A stretch of 64,000 nucleotides of DNA from Nocardia yamanashiensis NBRC 100130 (GTDB lineage: Bacteria; Actinomycetota; Actinomycetes; Mycobacteriales; Mycobacteriaceae), in contig NZ_BDCD01000007.1 of NCBI RefSeq assembly GCF_001613325.1, positions 124,001-188,000 of the forward strand, in the 5' to 3' direction. Position 1 is the stretch's first letter, and each line of letters starts with the position of its first letter. The notes beneath the pieces are model-generated. The model made no database searches and was not told the DNA's origin. It saw only the letters and a program-made list of their open reading frames with translations. A program made the translations under genes and the position numbers. Positions 1 to 8,520 of the stretch are shown piece after piece.

Positions 1-342
1 GAACACAGTCTGATCGTGCTGGCCTGGCTGGTGGAGGGCTTCCACGAACTCGGCGTCGACACCCGCGAGGGCACCCGGATGGCGCTTTCGGTGTGGAGTT
101 ACATTGCGGGCGTGGCACTTCAGCAGGTGAGCGCGCTGCTGCTGCCCAAACGCGATACCGATGCCGACGAGGAACGTTCCGGGCTGACCGCGCTGCTGGA
201 CGGTGTGCCGCGCTGGCCCACGCCGCCGGCGCTGACGGCATTGCACGGCACCGGCGGCTCGGATCTGCTGGATCCGGAGAGCCTGCTGGATTCCGGGCTG
301 CGCGCGATGTGCGACGGATTCGAGTCGGCGGCGCGCGGTTAG
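1..342 (+). CDS. C-terminal part of a TetR/AcrR-like regulator (5' end outside window)
   Basis: The frame is open from the first base to a TAG at 340-342, so only the last 113 residues are visible. The segment is helical, with a hydrophobic stretch (about residues 28-45) and a Leu-rich tail, resembling the ligand-binding and dimerisation domain of TetR-family repressors. The DNA-binding helix-turn-helix would lie upstream of the window, so the family call is an inference from composition and the typical C-terminal pattern. It converges with the YchJ-like gene, overlapping it by about 4 nt. No ligand or target can be suggested. Confidence 0.45.
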   Translation, partial: EHSLIVLAWLVEGFHELGVDTREGTRMALSVWSYIAGVALQQVSALLLPKRDTDADEERSGLTALLDGVPRWPTPPALTALHGTGGSDLLDPESLLDSGLRAMCDGFESAARG

Positions 343-749
343 CCGGTGATATCGCCGTCCAGGTACACCCACGCGCCCTGATCGCGGCGGAAGCGGCTGT
401 TCTCGTGCAGGTCGCCGGGTGCACCGTGGGCGCGGTAGTGGGCGCGGAATTCGACGGTGCCCTCGGTGTGGAACGGCCCGCCACCGGTGGAGCCGAGGAT
501 CTCGAGGCGATCCCAGCGCAGTCCGGGATCGAAATCGACGTCGGCGGGCCGGGTTTCGGGATCCCAGCTGCGCAGTAGATACGCCTCGTCGTGCACGGCG
601 AAGGCGCTGAAGCGCGACCGCATCAACTGTTCGGCGGTGCTCGCCTTCACCTCACCGCGATGCAGCCGACCGCAGCAGTCCGCATAGGCGGCGGGCAGCC
701 CGCACGGGCAGTTCGCGGGCTCCGGGCGGGCATTGCGGCGCTTCGACAT
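339..749 (-). CDS. YchJ-like UPF0225 protein with SEC-C zinc motif
   Basis: A small soluble protein of 136 residues. The N-terminus carries the SEC-C-type zinc-binding cysteines (CPCG, then ADCCGRLH) that characterise the UPF0225/YchJ family, followed by the conserved region with MRSRFSAFAVHD and an NTF2-like C-terminal half. The SEC-C motif binds zinc and is shared with the SecA tail; the cellular role of YchJ proteins is not established. A start three codons upstream (758) is also possible; the internal ATG before SKRR was chosen because it matches the usual family N-terminus. It is monocistronic as far as can be seen. Confidence 0.8.
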   Translation of the reverse strand: MSKRRNARPEPANCPCGLPAAYADCCGRLHRGEVKASTAEQLMRSRFSAFAVHDEAYLLRSWDPETRPADVDFDPGLRWDRLEILGSTGGGPFHTEGTVEFRAHYRAHGAPGDLHENSRFRRDQGAWVYLDGDITG

Positions 750-767
750 GCCGCCCATTCAACAGGG

Positions 768-1028
768 TCAGGAGGATGCCGCGGGCACGGCGGTGGCCGT
801 GGCGCTGACGATCGGCGGCACCTGGACTTCGCCGATGCGCGCCGAGGCCGGATGATCGGCCTGCCACATGATGGCCACCAGCACGCCGACCACGGCCGCC
901 AAGGTGGCCACCGGGGCGGCCATCATCGCGAATCCACCCAGCCCGTGGCGTTCCCCGGAGTCGGGTCCGGGCTCCTGCGGCGCCATGAATGCGGGCGGAG
1001 GGAAGGTCGGCCCATACGGATCGCTCAT
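768..1028 (-). CDS. Small single-pass membrane protein, unknown function
   Basis: Predicted protein of 86 residues: a Pro-rich cytoplasmic-looking N-terminus (MSDPYGPTFPPPAF), one strong hydrophobic segment at about residues 33-55, and a short Ala/Thr/Val-rich tail. Such Pro-rich, single-pass proteins are common in Corynebacteriales and usually uncharacterised. The ATG at 1028 was chosen over a GTG/ATG 12 codons upstream because the MSDP start is typical of this protein type. No enzyme motif is seen. It lies just upstream of the YchJ-like gene on the same strand, so it could be co-transcribed with it. Confidence 0.6.
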   Translation of the reverse strand: MSDPYGPTFPPPAFMAPQEPGPDSGERHGLGGFAMMAAPVATLAAVVGVLVAIMWQADHPASARIGEVQVPPIVSATATAVPAASS

Positions 1029-1149
1029 GGCTAGAACCGTATTGACAAGCCCTCCAGCAAACAACTCGCAAACATTTGATGGTGCTCACATTCGGTGATC
1101 GGAGCCGGAAACGCCCAGGTCACCGAATGCGGGTGAGCTGCACCACCGT

Positions 1150-1818
1150 TCAGTCCTCGTCGAGCACCACGGCGTAGGCGAACCCGTCCCAGCCCTTGCT
1201 GCCGACGGTCTGCAGCACGGTCGCGTCCAATCGCGGTTCGGCGGCGAACAATTCGATCACCTCGCGGCTCGCCCGGACGGCGGCGTCCGTGGAGCCGGCG
1301 TCGGCGATCCCGCCCTGCCGCACCACATTGTCGACGATGATCACCGACCCCGGCCGGGTCAGCTTCAACGCCCAGCGCACGTAGTTGGAGTTGTTGACCT
1401 TGTCGGCATCGATGAACACCAGGTCGAACGGCTCCGGCCGCTCCGCTTCCAGCACGGGCAGGCTGTCCAGGGCGGCCCCGACGCGGATCTCCACCCGCTC
1501 CCCCACGCCGGCCCGGTCCAGGTTCTCGCGCGCGACCCGGGCGTGCTTGTCCTCGAATTCGAGCGTGACGACCTGCCCGGACTTCCCGGCGGCGCGCGCC
1601 AGCCAGGTGGTGCTGTAGCCGCCCAGCGTGCCGATCTCCAGAATCCGCTGCGCGCGAATCGATTTGGCGAGCAGGTACAGGAACTTGCCCTGCGGCGGCG
1701 ACACGTCGATGGCGGGCAATCCGGCCTCGGCGTTCGCCCGCAGGGTCGGCTCGTCCGCCTCCCCCACGAGGGTGTCCACCAGGTAGCTGTCGACTGCGGC
1801 CCAATCGGATGACGTCAT
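1150..1818 (-). CDS. SAM-dependent O-methyltransferase (COMT-like, family 3)
   Basis: A 222-residue class I methyltransferase. The SAM-binding motif I is seen as LEIGTLGGYSTTWLA (about residues 60-74), followed by the acidic loop VTLEFE and the metal-site motif DLVFIDADKVNN, typical of cation-dependent catechol/caffeoyl-CoA-type O-methyltransferases. The substrate cannot be inferred. It follows ureC on the same strand after about 70 nt, in the place where urease accessory genes often lie, so it may be read from the urease transcript. The start at 1818 (MTSSDW) avoids a 16-residue Arg-rich extension that is out of family. Confidence 0.85.
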   Translation of the reverse strand: MTSSDWAAVDSYLVDTLVGEADEPTLRANAEAGLPAIDVSPPQGKFLYLLAKSIRAQRILEIGTLGGYSTTWLARAAGKSGQVVTLEFEDKHARVARENLDRAGVGERVEIRVGAALDSLPVLEAERPEPFDLVFIDADKVNNSNYVRWALKLTRPGSVIIVDNVVRQGGIADAGSTDAAVRASREVIELFAAEPRLDATVLQTVGSKGWDGFAYAVVLDED

Positions 1819-1887
1819 GACCGCAGTCTGCCCCGCCGCCCGGCGCGGTTCCAGCATTAAGCGCACCGGGAGAGAATTCGCACAGCG

Positions 1888-3606
1888 TCAGAAGAGGAAA
1901 TACCGCTGCGCCATGGGCAATTCGCGTGCCGGCTCCTCCGCCCACACCTCGCCGTCGATACGCACCGTGAAAGTGTCGGGGTCGACCTCGATGCGGGGCA
2001 TGGCCTCGTTCCGGGGCAGATCGGCCTTGCCGCGCTTGCGGACGTTCGCGACCGGCACCAGCTTGCGGTTCACGCGCAGGCGCGAGGCCAGACCGTCCTC
2101 GATGGCGGCCTCGGACACGAAATGCAGGGAGGTCCCGGCCGCCACGACCGGGGACGCGCCGAACATGGGGCGCGGCAGCACCGGCTGCGGGGTCGGGATG
2201 GAGGCGTTGGCGTCGCCCATGGCGGCCCAGGCGATGGCGCCGCCCTTGATCACCGCGTGCGGGCGGACACCGAAGAACGCGGGCTCCCACAGCACCAGAT
2301 CGGCCAGCTTGCCGACCTCGACCGAACCGATCTCACCGTCGAGACCGTGCGTAACCGCCGGGCAGATGGTGTATTTCGCGACATAGCGCTGCACGCGATT
2401 GTTGTCTGCCGCGCCGTCGCCGGGCAGGGCGCCGCGGCGGCGCTTCATGACGTGCGCGGTCTGCCAGGTGCGCATGACCACTTCGCCGATGCGGCCCATG
2501 GCCTGCGCGTCACTGCCGATCATGGAGATGGCCCCGAGGTCGTGCAGCAGGTCCTCGGCGGCGATGGTCGAGGGCCGGATGCGGCTCTCGGCGAAGGCCA
2601 GATCCTCCGGGATCGACGGGCTCAGGTGATGGCACACCATGAGCATGTCCAAGTGCTCGTCGAGGGTGTTGACGGTGTGCGGCCGAGTCGGATTGGTGGA
2701 ACTGGGCATCACGTTCGCGTACGAGGCGACGGTGATGATGTCGGGCGCGTGCCCGCCGCCGGCGCCCTCGGTGTGATACGAGTGGATGGCCCGCCCGCGG
2801 ATCGCCGCGAGGGTGTCCTCCACGAACCCGGCCTCGTTCAAGGTGTCCGAGTGCAGGGCCACCTGCACGCCGGAGGCGTCGGCCACGGTGAGGCAGGCGT
2901 CGATGGCCGCCGGGGTGGTGCCCCAGTCCTCGTGCAGTTTGAAACCGCCCGCGCCGCCGCGCAATTGCTCCCACATGGCCTCGGCGCGCACCGTATTGCC
3001 CTTGCCGAGCAGCAGGATGTTCACCGGCCAGGAGTCGGTGGCCTCGAGCATGCGGCCCAGATGCCACGCGCCGGGCGTGACGGTGGTGGCCTTGGAACCC
3101 TCCGCGGGCCCGGTGCCGCCGCCGACCAGGGTGGTGATGCCGCCCGCCATGGCCTCGTCCAGGATCTGCGGGCAGATGAAGTGCACGTGGCAGTCGATGG
3201 CGCCCGCGGTGACGATGCGGCCGTTGCCCGCGATGATCTCGGTCGAGGGGCCGACCACCAGGTCCGGGTGCACCCCGGTCATGGTGTCGGGGTTGCCGGC
3301 CTTGCCGATGGCGCAGATGCGGCCGTCGCGAATGCCGATGTCGGCCTTGATGATTCCCCAGTAGTCGACGATCACCACACCGGTGATGACGGTGTCGGGA
3401 GTGCCCTCGGCCCGGGTGGCGCGCGCCTGACCCATGGATTCGCGCAGCACCTTGCCGCCGCCGAACACCGCCTCCTCACCGGCGAGTCCCGGTCCGCCGC
3501 TGCGGTCCTCGGTGATCTCGATGAGCAGATCGGTGTCGGCCAGCCGGATCCGGTCGCCGGTGGTGGGCCCGAAGAGCTCGGCGTATCGGGCGCGGGAGAG
3601 TTCCAT
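1888..3606 (-). CDS. ureC: Urease alpha subunit
   Basis: Full-length (572 aa) catalytic subunit of urease, which hydrolyses urea to ammonia and carbamate in the cytosol. The nickel ligands expected in the family are present: HVH at residues 140-142, the carbamylated lysine in GGFKLHEDW (K223), H252 in LHSDTLNE, H278 in SYHTEG and D366 in GSDAQ. The flexible-flap motif MVCHHLSP is at 323-330. The start codon shares one base with the ureB stop, so translation is coupled. Nothing in the protein looks degraded. The nickel chaperone genes ureF, ureG and ureD do not follow; a methyltransferase gene does. Confidence 0.98.
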   Translation of the reverse strand: MELSRARYAELFGPTTGDRIRLADTDLLIEITEDRSGGPGLAGEEAVFGGGKVLRESMGQARATRAEGTPDTVITGVVIVDYWGIIKADIGIRDGRICAIGKAGNPDTMTGVHPDLVVGPSTEIIAGNGRIVTAGAIDCHVHFICPQILDEAMAGGITTLVGGGTGPAEGSKATTVTPGAWHLGRMLEATDSWPVNILLLGKGNTVRAEAMWEQLRGGAGGFKLHEDWGTTPAAIDACLTVADASGVQVALHSDTLNEAGFVEDTLAAIRGRAIHSYHTEGAGGGHAPDIITVASYANVMPSSTNPTRPHTVNTLDEHLDMLMVCHHLSPSIPEDLAFAESRIRPSTIAAEDLLHDLGAISMIGSDAQAMGRIGEVVMRTWQTAHVMKRRRGALPGDGAADNNRVQRYVAKYTICPAVTHGLDGEIGSVEVGKLADLVLWEPAFFGVRPHAVIKGGAIAWAAMGDANASIPTPQPVLPRPMFGASPVVAAGTSLHFVSEAAIEDGLASRLRVNRKLVPVANVRKRGKADLPRNEAMPRIEVDPDTFTVRIDGEVWAEEPARELPMAQRYFLF

Positions 3607-3950
3607 CAGGCATCCAGCTTTCCGGGTGGCGTGAGGCTGATTCCGTGCACTTCGCGAGTGCCGCCCAGCGGGACCAGGGAAACCCGCTGTCCCAGACCGG
3701 GTTCGAAGCGCACCGCGGTACCGGCGGGAATGTCGAGGCGGCGGCCGTGCGCGGCCTCGCGGTCGAAGCGCAGCGCCGAATTCGCCTGCGGGAAATGTAC
3801 GTGCGAACCGACCTGGACCGGCCGGTCGCCGGTATTGACCACATCCAGTTCGATGCGGTCCGCGCCCGGATTGAGCTCGATAGTGCCTTCGGCACAGAGG
3901 TATTCGCCAGGCACAAGCGGAGCCTGCGAAGCTTGCTTTGGATTCAGCAC
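3606..3950 (-). CDS. ureB: Urease beta subunit
   Basis: A 114-residue protein with the family hallmarks PGEY near residue 14, the [15 protein letters not shown] block (residues 39-53) and [12 protein letters not shown]. The beta subunit is a small jelly-roll protein that packs on UreC and stabilises the flap over the nickel centre. It is encoded between ureA (4-nt gap) and ureC (1-nt overlap), the standard order for separate-subunit actinobacterial ureases. Length is within the normal range for the family. Confidence 0.97.
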   Translation of the reverse strand: MLNPKQASQAPLVPGEYLCAEGTIELNPGADRIELDVVNTGDRPVQVGSHVHFPQANSALRFDREAAHGRRLDIPAGTAVRFEPGLGQRVSLVPLGGTREVHGISLTPPGKLDA

Positions 3951-3954
3951 GACG

Positions 3955-4257
3955 TCATCCGATCGGGTGGTGGACGGTGACGAGCTTGGTGCCGTCCGGG
4001 AAGGTGGCCTCCACCTGCACGTCGTGGATCATCTCGGGTACGCCGTCCATGACGTCCTCGCGCCGCAGCACGGTGCGCCCGCTGGCCATCAACTCGGCGA
4101 CGGTGCGCCCGTCCCGCGCACCTTCCAGCACATGATCGGTGATCATCGCGATCGCCTCCGGGTGGTTCAGCTTCAACCCCCGGGCCTGCCGCCGCCGGGC
4201 CAGCTCGGCCGCATAACTCAGCAGCAGGCGTTCCTGCTCGTGCGGCGTCAGACGCAT
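3955..4257 (-). CDS. ureA: Urease gamma subunit
   Basis: A 100-residue protein matching the full family length. It starts [12 protein letters not shown] and contains the conserved [21 protein letters not shown] block and the C-terminal [18 protein letters not shown] motif. It is the first gene of the ureABC operon on the minus strand, about 90 nt downstream of the thioesterase stop. In M. tuberculosis a related thioesterase gene (Rv1847) also precedes ureA, so this pairing is conserved across Corynebacteriales (from memory). Confidence 0.97.
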   Translation of the reverse strand: MRLTPHEQERLLLSYAAELARRRQARGLKLNHPEAIAMITDHVLEGARDGRTVAELMASGRTVLRREDVMDGVPEMIHDVQVEATFPDGTKLVTVHHPIG

Positions 4258-4350
4258 TCGGGCTCCTCACCGAGGTCGCGGGGCGGGTCGTCGGTCATTC
4301 TGGCACGCCCCGCGTTACCTCCATGTTTCGTCGCGGCCCGCGCGCCGAAA

Positions 4351-4797
4351 TCAGCTCTGAGCAGCCAGATTCTGCAACCGGACCTGCCCGCGCGCCACCG
4401 TGCGGCCCTGCTCGTCGGTGATCACCACGACCCACAGCTGCTGCGAGCGGCCGCGATGAATCGGCGTCGCCTCCCCGCGCAGCACGCCCTCGCGCACCGA
4501 CCGCAGGAAGTCGGTGTTGTTGTTGACGCCCACCACGGTCCCGCGATTGCCGAACCAGCAGCTACCCGCCACGCTCGCCAGGGTCTCGATGACGGTGCAG
4601 TACACCCCGCCGTTCACGATCCCCGCCGGCTGGAACAACTGCGGCGTGACGACCCATTCACCGGCCACCTTGTCCGGCCCCATCTCGGTGAACTTCAACC
4701 CGATGAGATCGGTGAAAGTGCCCTCGCTGAACTGGTTCATCAGCTCGGGTGTCACGTCGGCCATCGACTTGATCGACGAGAAATCTTGATCTGCCAT
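4351..4797 (-). CDS. PaaI-type hotdog thioesterase (Rv1847-like)
   Basis: A 148-residue single-domain hotdog protein. The signature of the PaaI group is visible: QPAGIVNGGVYCTVIETLAS, in which the Asn-Gly-Gly turn and the Glu of the central helix are the usual catalytic region, followed by VGVNNNTDFLRSV and GEATPIHRGRSQQLWVV. It probably hydrolyses an acyl- or aryl-CoA ester, but the substrate is unknown. It is encoded just upstream of ureABC on the same strand and divergently from the candidate small RNA at 4919. The ATG at 4797 (MADQDF) was preferred to one three codons upstream. Confidence 0.85.
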   Translation of the reverse strand: MADQDFSSIKSMADVTPELMNQFSEGTFTDLIGLKFTEMGPDKVAGEWVVTPQLFQPAGIVNGGVYCTVIETLASVAGSCWFGNRGTVVGVNNNTDFLRSVREGVLRGEATPIHRGRSQQLWVVVITDEQGRTVARGQVRLQNLAAQS

Positions 4798-4883
4798 GAG
4801 ATCCACACTGGCACGCGCCCACGGCGCAAACGCGCCGGACCCCCTGCAACACGCGAGCCCCGCCCCCGATCCCGCCCGTACTA

Positions 4884-4912
4884 TTGCAAGTTAGGTAAGC
4901 CTGACCTATACT
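4884..4912 (+). promoter_or_regulatory. Near-consensus sigma-A promoter for the candidate small RNA
   Basis: TTGCAA at 4884-4889 and TATACT at 4907-4912 are separated by exactly 17 nt, so both elements are close to the housekeeping consensus. A start is expected near 4919. The spacer is filled by an IdeR-like site, so binding of the repressor would block RNA polymerase. Confidence 0.65.
4891..4909. promoter_or_regulatory. IdeR/DtxR iron box
   Basis: The 19-nt site beginning TTAGGTAAGCC matches the DtxR/IdeR consensus at about 15 of 19 positions and keeps its dyad. It sits between the -35 and -10 elements of the plus-strand promoter, the classic place for iron-dependent repression. Two further boxes of similar quality lie at 9268 and 9377. 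Confidence 0.7.
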
Positions 4913-4918
4913 AAATTC

Positions 4919-5011
4919 GGCGCTTGGATCGAGCGAGGCCCGGAGGGCTGCCGCGGCCTCGATCTCCTGCCGGGCGGTGGGTTCCCTGACTCAGTGGAAC
5001 CCACCGCCTTT
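4919..5011 (+). ncRNA. Candidate iron-responsive small RNA (MrsI-like)
   Basis: Seen: a strong promoter overlapped by an iron box, about 93 nt of sequence with no plausible reading frame, and a perfect 13-bp terminator hairpin. A first stem can form in two registers: CGAGGCC 4934-4940 with GGCCTCG 4955-4961, or GATCGAG 4927-4933 with CTCGATC 4958-4964. The linker 4962-4971 reads ATCTCCTGCC; its UCUCCU could pair with Shine-Dalgarno sequences. Known (from memory): in M. tuberculosis the iron-starvation sRNA MrsI (ncRv11846) is IdeR-regulated and lies beside Rv1847, whose homologue is the adjacent thioesterase gene. Inferred: this is its counterpart, induced at low iron to spare iron. The ends are estimates. 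Confidence 0.65.
4973..5011 (+). terminator. Rho-independent terminator of the candidate small RNA
   Basis: GGCGGTGGGTTCC (4973-4985) pairs perfectly with GGAACCCACCGCC (4996-5008) across a 10-nt loop and is followed by TTT. The 13-bp GC-rich stem is strong although the T-tract is short. It lies 52 nt before the K+ channel start, so it separates the two transcripts. Confidence 0.7.
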
Positions 5012-5062
5012 CACTATTCGCGCTCGGTTCGCGCCGGGCACAATCGATGAGACAATCACGGC

Positions 5063-6076
5063 GTGAACCCGATTCGCCGACTCAGCCGGGTTCTCGTGGC
5101 GTTCTTGCTCGTGATGGCGGTCGGGACCGAGGGGTATCGCCTGCTCGGGTTCGGGTATCTGGACGCGCTCTATCAGACCGTCACCACGATCACCACGGTC
5201 GGATTCCGCGAAGTACATCCGCTGAACGCGACCGGGCAGGTGTTCACCATGGCGCTCATCCTGTTCGGCGCCGGGACCGTCTTCTACATGTTCGGCGTCC
5301 TGCTCGAGGCGCTGATCGACGGCCACGTCCATCAACATTGGGAGCGACGCCGGATGAACAACCGGATACAGCGCATGCGCGGGCACGTCATCGTGTGCGG
5401 CTGGGGACGGGTCGGCCGTTCGACCGCGCAGTACCTGGCCGGGCTCGGCAAGGAGATCGTGGTCGTCGATCGCGACCCGCAACGGCTGGCCGAGCTCGAA
5501 TTCCCCGGTGTGCTGGGCGATGTCACCGATGACAGCGTGCTGGAGGCCGCCGGGATCCAGCACGCCGACGCGCTGATCGCCGCGCTCGACGGCGATGCCG
5601 ACAATGTCTATGTGACCCTGTCGAGCCGCGCCATCCGCGCCGATCTGGTGATCATCGCCAGGGCACGGACCGAAGGCTCGAAATCGAAACTGCTACGGGC
5701 GGGCGCGAATCGGGCGGTCAATCCGCAATTGATCGGCGGCCGGCGGATGGCGGCCTTCGCACTGCAACCCAATGTCGCGGAATTCCTCGATGTCGTCATG
5801 CACGACGAGACACTGGAATTCCGTATCGAGGAGATCGGCATCGGGTCCGGTTCGGCGGCGCCGGACCGCACCGTCGCCGATGCGGAGCTGCGGCGGACCA
5901 CCGGTGCGCTGGTACTGGCCCTGCGCACCGTCGACGGGCGCTTCATCGCGAATCCCAACGGGGACATCCGGTTACAGGCCGGCATGGTCCTGATCGCGCT
6001 CGGCACGCCGCCGCAGCTCGAGGCCCTGCGCGCCGCCGTGGCCGTCACACCTCGAAGTTCTCCTCGGCATCCTTGA
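5063..6076 (+). CDS. Two-TM potassium channel with TrkA-N (RCK) domain
   Basis: A 337-residue MthK/Kch-type channel. TM1 lies at about residues 8-26, a pore helix and filter follow (YQTVTTITTVGFREVHPL, about 37-54), and TM2 is at 58-84. The Rossmann fold of the RCK domain begins at HVIVCGWGRVGRST with the nucleotide-binding VVVDRD next, and a TrkA-C-like domain ends the protein. The filter reads TVGFRE rather than TVGYGD, a variant; ion selectivity is inferred. The GTG start gives the family N-terminus. The last 32 nt overlap the convergent gene at 6045. Confidence 0.85.
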   Translation: MNPIRRLSRVLVAFLLVMAVGTEGYRLLGFGYLDALYQTVTTITTVGFREVHPLNATGQVFTMALILFGAGTVFYMFGVLLEALIDGHVHQHWERRRMNNRIQRMRGHVIVCGWGRVGRSTAQYLAGLGKEIVVVDRDPQRLAELEFPGVLGDVTDDSVLEAAGIQHADALIAALDGDADNVYVTLSSRAIRADLVIIARARTEGSKSKLLRAGANRAVNPQLIGGRRMAAFALQPNVAEFLDVVMHDETLEFRIEEIGIGSGSAAPDRTVADAELRRTTGALVLALRTVDGRFIANPNGDIRLQAGMVLIALGTPPQLEALRAAVAVTPRSSPRHP

Positions 6077-6416
6077 GGCGGTGCCGGGCCAAGGCGAGAT
6101 TGCCCCGGGCCCGGTCCAGCGCCAGGTACAGGAACAGGCCCCGGGCGCCGCGCCCGCGCAGCGGCCGCACCAGATGGTATTGAGTCCCGAGGGTGATCAG
6201 CACGTCGTCGATGGTCTCGCCGAGGCCGAGCTGTTCGATGGTGCGCATCTTGGCGCGCACCACCTCGGTATTGCCCGCGGCGGCGATATCCAGATCCAGG
6301 GATCGCGAACCGCCGAGCGTGCCGAGCGCCATGCCACTGTCGTAGTCCACGACGGCGGCGCCCAGCGCTCCGTCGAGAAGCATCAGTTCCTTCAGTACGA
6401 CATCCATATTCGCCAT
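6045..6416 (-). CDS. Small Roadblock/LC7-like protein
   Basis: A 123-residue soluble protein starting MANMDVVLKELMLLDGALGAAVVDYDSGMALG. The pattern of an N-terminal helix, a strand pair around GAAVVDYDSG and a later VLITLGTQYHLVRPL strand suggests a Roadblock/LC7 (MglB-like) fold, a family that often acts with small GTPases or sensor proteins in actinobacteria. No partner GTPase or sensor is encoded nearby, so the role is open. ATG at 6416 is chosen; an upstream extension of 35 codons lacks family character. It overlaps the convergent channel gene by 32 nt. Confidence 0.5.
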   Translation of the reverse strand: MANMDVVLKELMLLDGALGAAVVDYDSGMALGTLGGSRSLDLDIAAAGNTEVVRAKMRTIEQLGLGETIDDVLITLGTQYHLVRPLRGRGARGLFLYLALDRARGNLALARHRLKDAEENFEV

Positions 6417-6669
6417 GGGGGTTGTCCTCTCACTTGCCGTTCGGCTCGATGCCGCGAGGACGCTACCGAGCGGGCATACCCGGCCCTCCTGGATTGCTGA
6501 AGAATTCTGGAAGGTATGCAATTTTCAATTTCTGCAATCAGTGAATAGCGTTGAACGCTTCGGCTGTCACCAGCGGCAACGGTGTGGCGAGCCGCAGCCG
6601 GCGCTGTCAAGCCGGATGAACGAAAGTGCAACGCGCAGAGCGAAATCGAACTGACCGGTAATAGCCGAA

Positions 6670-7008
6670 CTAGGCGGTGTGCTCGAGCGCCTCGGCCTGC
6701 CCCGCCACCACGCCGGTGAGAATCGCCCGGGCAGCCGCCAGCAGCGACGCCACATCGGGGGTGGTGAGTTCGTAGACGACCGAAAGTCCCTCACGCCGTG
6801 AGGTAACGAGCCCGGCCCGGCGCAGAATCGACAGCTGTTGCGAAAGATTCGCCGGTTCCACCCCGACCTCGGCGAGCATCTCCGAGACGGCATGCTCGCG
6901 CTGGCTGAGCAATTCGAGAATCCGAATCCGCACCGGGTGCCCCAGCGTCTTGAAGAAATCCGCCTTCATTTGGTAGAGCGGCCGTTGCGTTCCCGGCATG
7001 CGTGCCAC
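6670..7008 (-). CDS. ArsR/SmtB-family transcriptional repressor
   Basis: A 112-residue winged-helix protein. The N-terminal half has the ArsR core: KADFFKTLGHPVRIRILELL, then a recognition region VEPANLSQQLSILRRAGLVTSRREG and the wing LSVVYELT. No ELCVCDL-type metal-binding cysteines are present, so it is probably not a classic As/Cd/Zn sensor. It is monocistronic; the P450 gene starts 240 nt away in the divergent direction and may be a target, which is only a positional inference. Confidence 0.85.
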   Translation of the reverse strand: MARMPGTQRPLYQMKADFFKTLGHPVRIRILELLSQREHAVSEMLAEVGVEPANLSQQLSILRRAGLVTSRREGLSVVYELTTPDVASLLAAARAILTGVVAGQAEALEHTA

Positions 7009-7247
7009 TCCCTTCCGCGGACAGCCATCTCAGGCAATAGACGCTACCCCACCGGTCGCCACCACCTCGGTGAACGAGCGAACAGACCAGCGGGTAGCGC
7101 CCGGGCCGACCGCGCGCGGGAACCCGGCGGTTTCACTCGCGCCCCGGGGCATCGTTGGTAACGTGGCCGATGCCGGCTGAATCTCTTGTGTGACAGCGGT
7201 TTCCATCCCGCAAGCCGATGCCGGCCTGCCCCGCGAAAGGCCCGCCG

Positions 7248-8459
7248 ATGCCGACGGAACAGACCCACCCGCCCGCCGTCTGCCCGATACCGACCGGTAC
7301 GGCTGAGCGGTTGGAGATCGAACCCGAACTCGTCCGCCTGCGCGACGGCGACGGGCTGGCGCGAGTGTCCATGCTGTTCGGCGGCGATGCCTGGCTGGCG
7401 GCGCGGCACGCGGATGTGAAGGTGTCGCTGGCGGACCCGCGGTTCAGCCGGGCGGCCGCGCTCGGCACCGATATCCCGCGCTCGATTCCCTTGCCGCCGA
7501 CCGACACCAGCCTGGTGCTGATGGACGGCGCCGAGCACGCGCGGCTGCGGCGGCTGGCGGCCGGGGCCTTCACCAACCGGCGGATGGAGCGGCTGCGGCC
7601 CCGGGTACAGGAGGTGGTCGACGGGCTGCTGGATCGGATGATCGAGCGCGGACCCGGCGGCGATCTGGTGCGTGATCTCGCGGTGCCGCTGCCGATCACG
7701 ATGATCTGCGAGCTGCTGGGTGTGCCGTACGAGGATCGGGAGCGCTTCGGGGCGTGGACCGATGCGGCGCTCGCGCTGTCGGCCTACACGCCTGAGCAGA
7801 TCGTCCACGCGCGGGAGGCGCTCAAGGATTATCTGGTGGGGTTGGTGGCGCGATGCCGGGAGCAGCCCACCGACGATGTGCTGGGCGCGCTGGTGCAGGC
7901 GCGCGACGAACAGGACGCGCTCAGCGAGGACGAGCTGGTGCAGTTCGGGGTGACGTTGCTGATGGCGGGGTTCGAGACCACCGTCAATCAGATCGGTAAT
8001 TTCGTCTACACCCTGCTGACCCACCCGCGCCAACTCGAGCTGCTCCGTGCGGATCCGGCGCTGCTCCCCCGCGCCATCGAGGAACTGCTGCGTTTCACCC
8101 CGGCCGCGATCAGCCCGCTGCTGAGCCGAATCGTGGTCGAGGACATCGAATTAGGTGGCACTTCACTGTGTGCCGGTGATGCCGTGGTCGCCCACAATCC
8201 CGCCGCGAACCGGGATCCGGCGGTCTTCGACAATCCCGACGAACTCGACCTGACCCGCCTCGAAAACCCCCACCTGGCTTTCGGATACGGCCCGCACCAC
8301 TGCCTCGGCGCCCATCTGGCCCGCATCGAACTCCAGGTCGCCATCGGCACGCTCTTCCAGCGCCTCCCCACCTTGGCGTTCGCCGTCCCCGTCGAGGAGA
8401 TCCCGTTCCGGCAGGGGCGGATGTTCCGCGGCCTGGAGCGCCTGCCGGTCACCTGGTAG
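7248..8459 (+). CDS. Cytochrome P450
   Basis: A 403-residue soluble bacterial P450. The I-helix oxygen-activation motif is AGFETT, the ExxR of the K-helix is EELLR, and the haem-binding loop FGYGPHHCLGAHLAR carries the axial cysteine. All core elements are intact, so it should be a functional monooxygenase; the substrate is unknown. No ferredoxin or reductase gene is adjacent, so electrons must come from elsewhere. The ATG at 7248 (MPTEQTH) has GAAAGG about 8 nt upstream and was preferred to one ten codons earlier. Confidence 0.93.
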   Translation: MPTEQTHPPAVCPIPTGTAERLEIEPELVRLRDGDGLARVSMLFGGDAWLAARHADVKVSLADPRFSRAAALGTDIPRSIPLPPTDTSLVLMDGAEHARLRRLAAGAFTNRRMERLRPRVQEVVDGLLDRMIERGPGGDLVRDLAVPLPITMICELLGVPYEDRERFGAWTDAALALSAYTPEQIVHAREALKDYLVGLVARCREQPTDDVLGALVQARDEQDALSEDELVQFGVTLLMAGFETTVNQIGNFVYTLLTHPRQLELLRADPALLPRAIEELLRFTPAAISPLLSRIVVEDIELGGTSLCAGDAVVAHNPAANRDPAVFDNPDELDLTRLENPHLAFGYGPHHCLGAHLARIELQVAIGTLFQRLPTLAFAVPVEEIPFRQGRMFRGLERLPVTW

Positions 8460-8520
8460 CGCACCCGATATGCGGACCGGGCAAGACGACCCGGCCCGCA
8501 CAGCGGTCCATCCGGCTCGC

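Noticed and set aside
4891..4909. The iron box as a regulator of the thioesterase-urease operon
   Set aside because: No minus-strand promoter of comparable quality overlaps it, while the plus-strand promoter is near-perfect. It could still have a weak effect on both directions.
2122..4914. A 930-codon open frame on the plus strand opposite ureABC
   Set aside because: It is a GC-rich shadow of the urease genes: Gly/Ala/Arg/His-rich with no domain, and it runs through the iron-box region.
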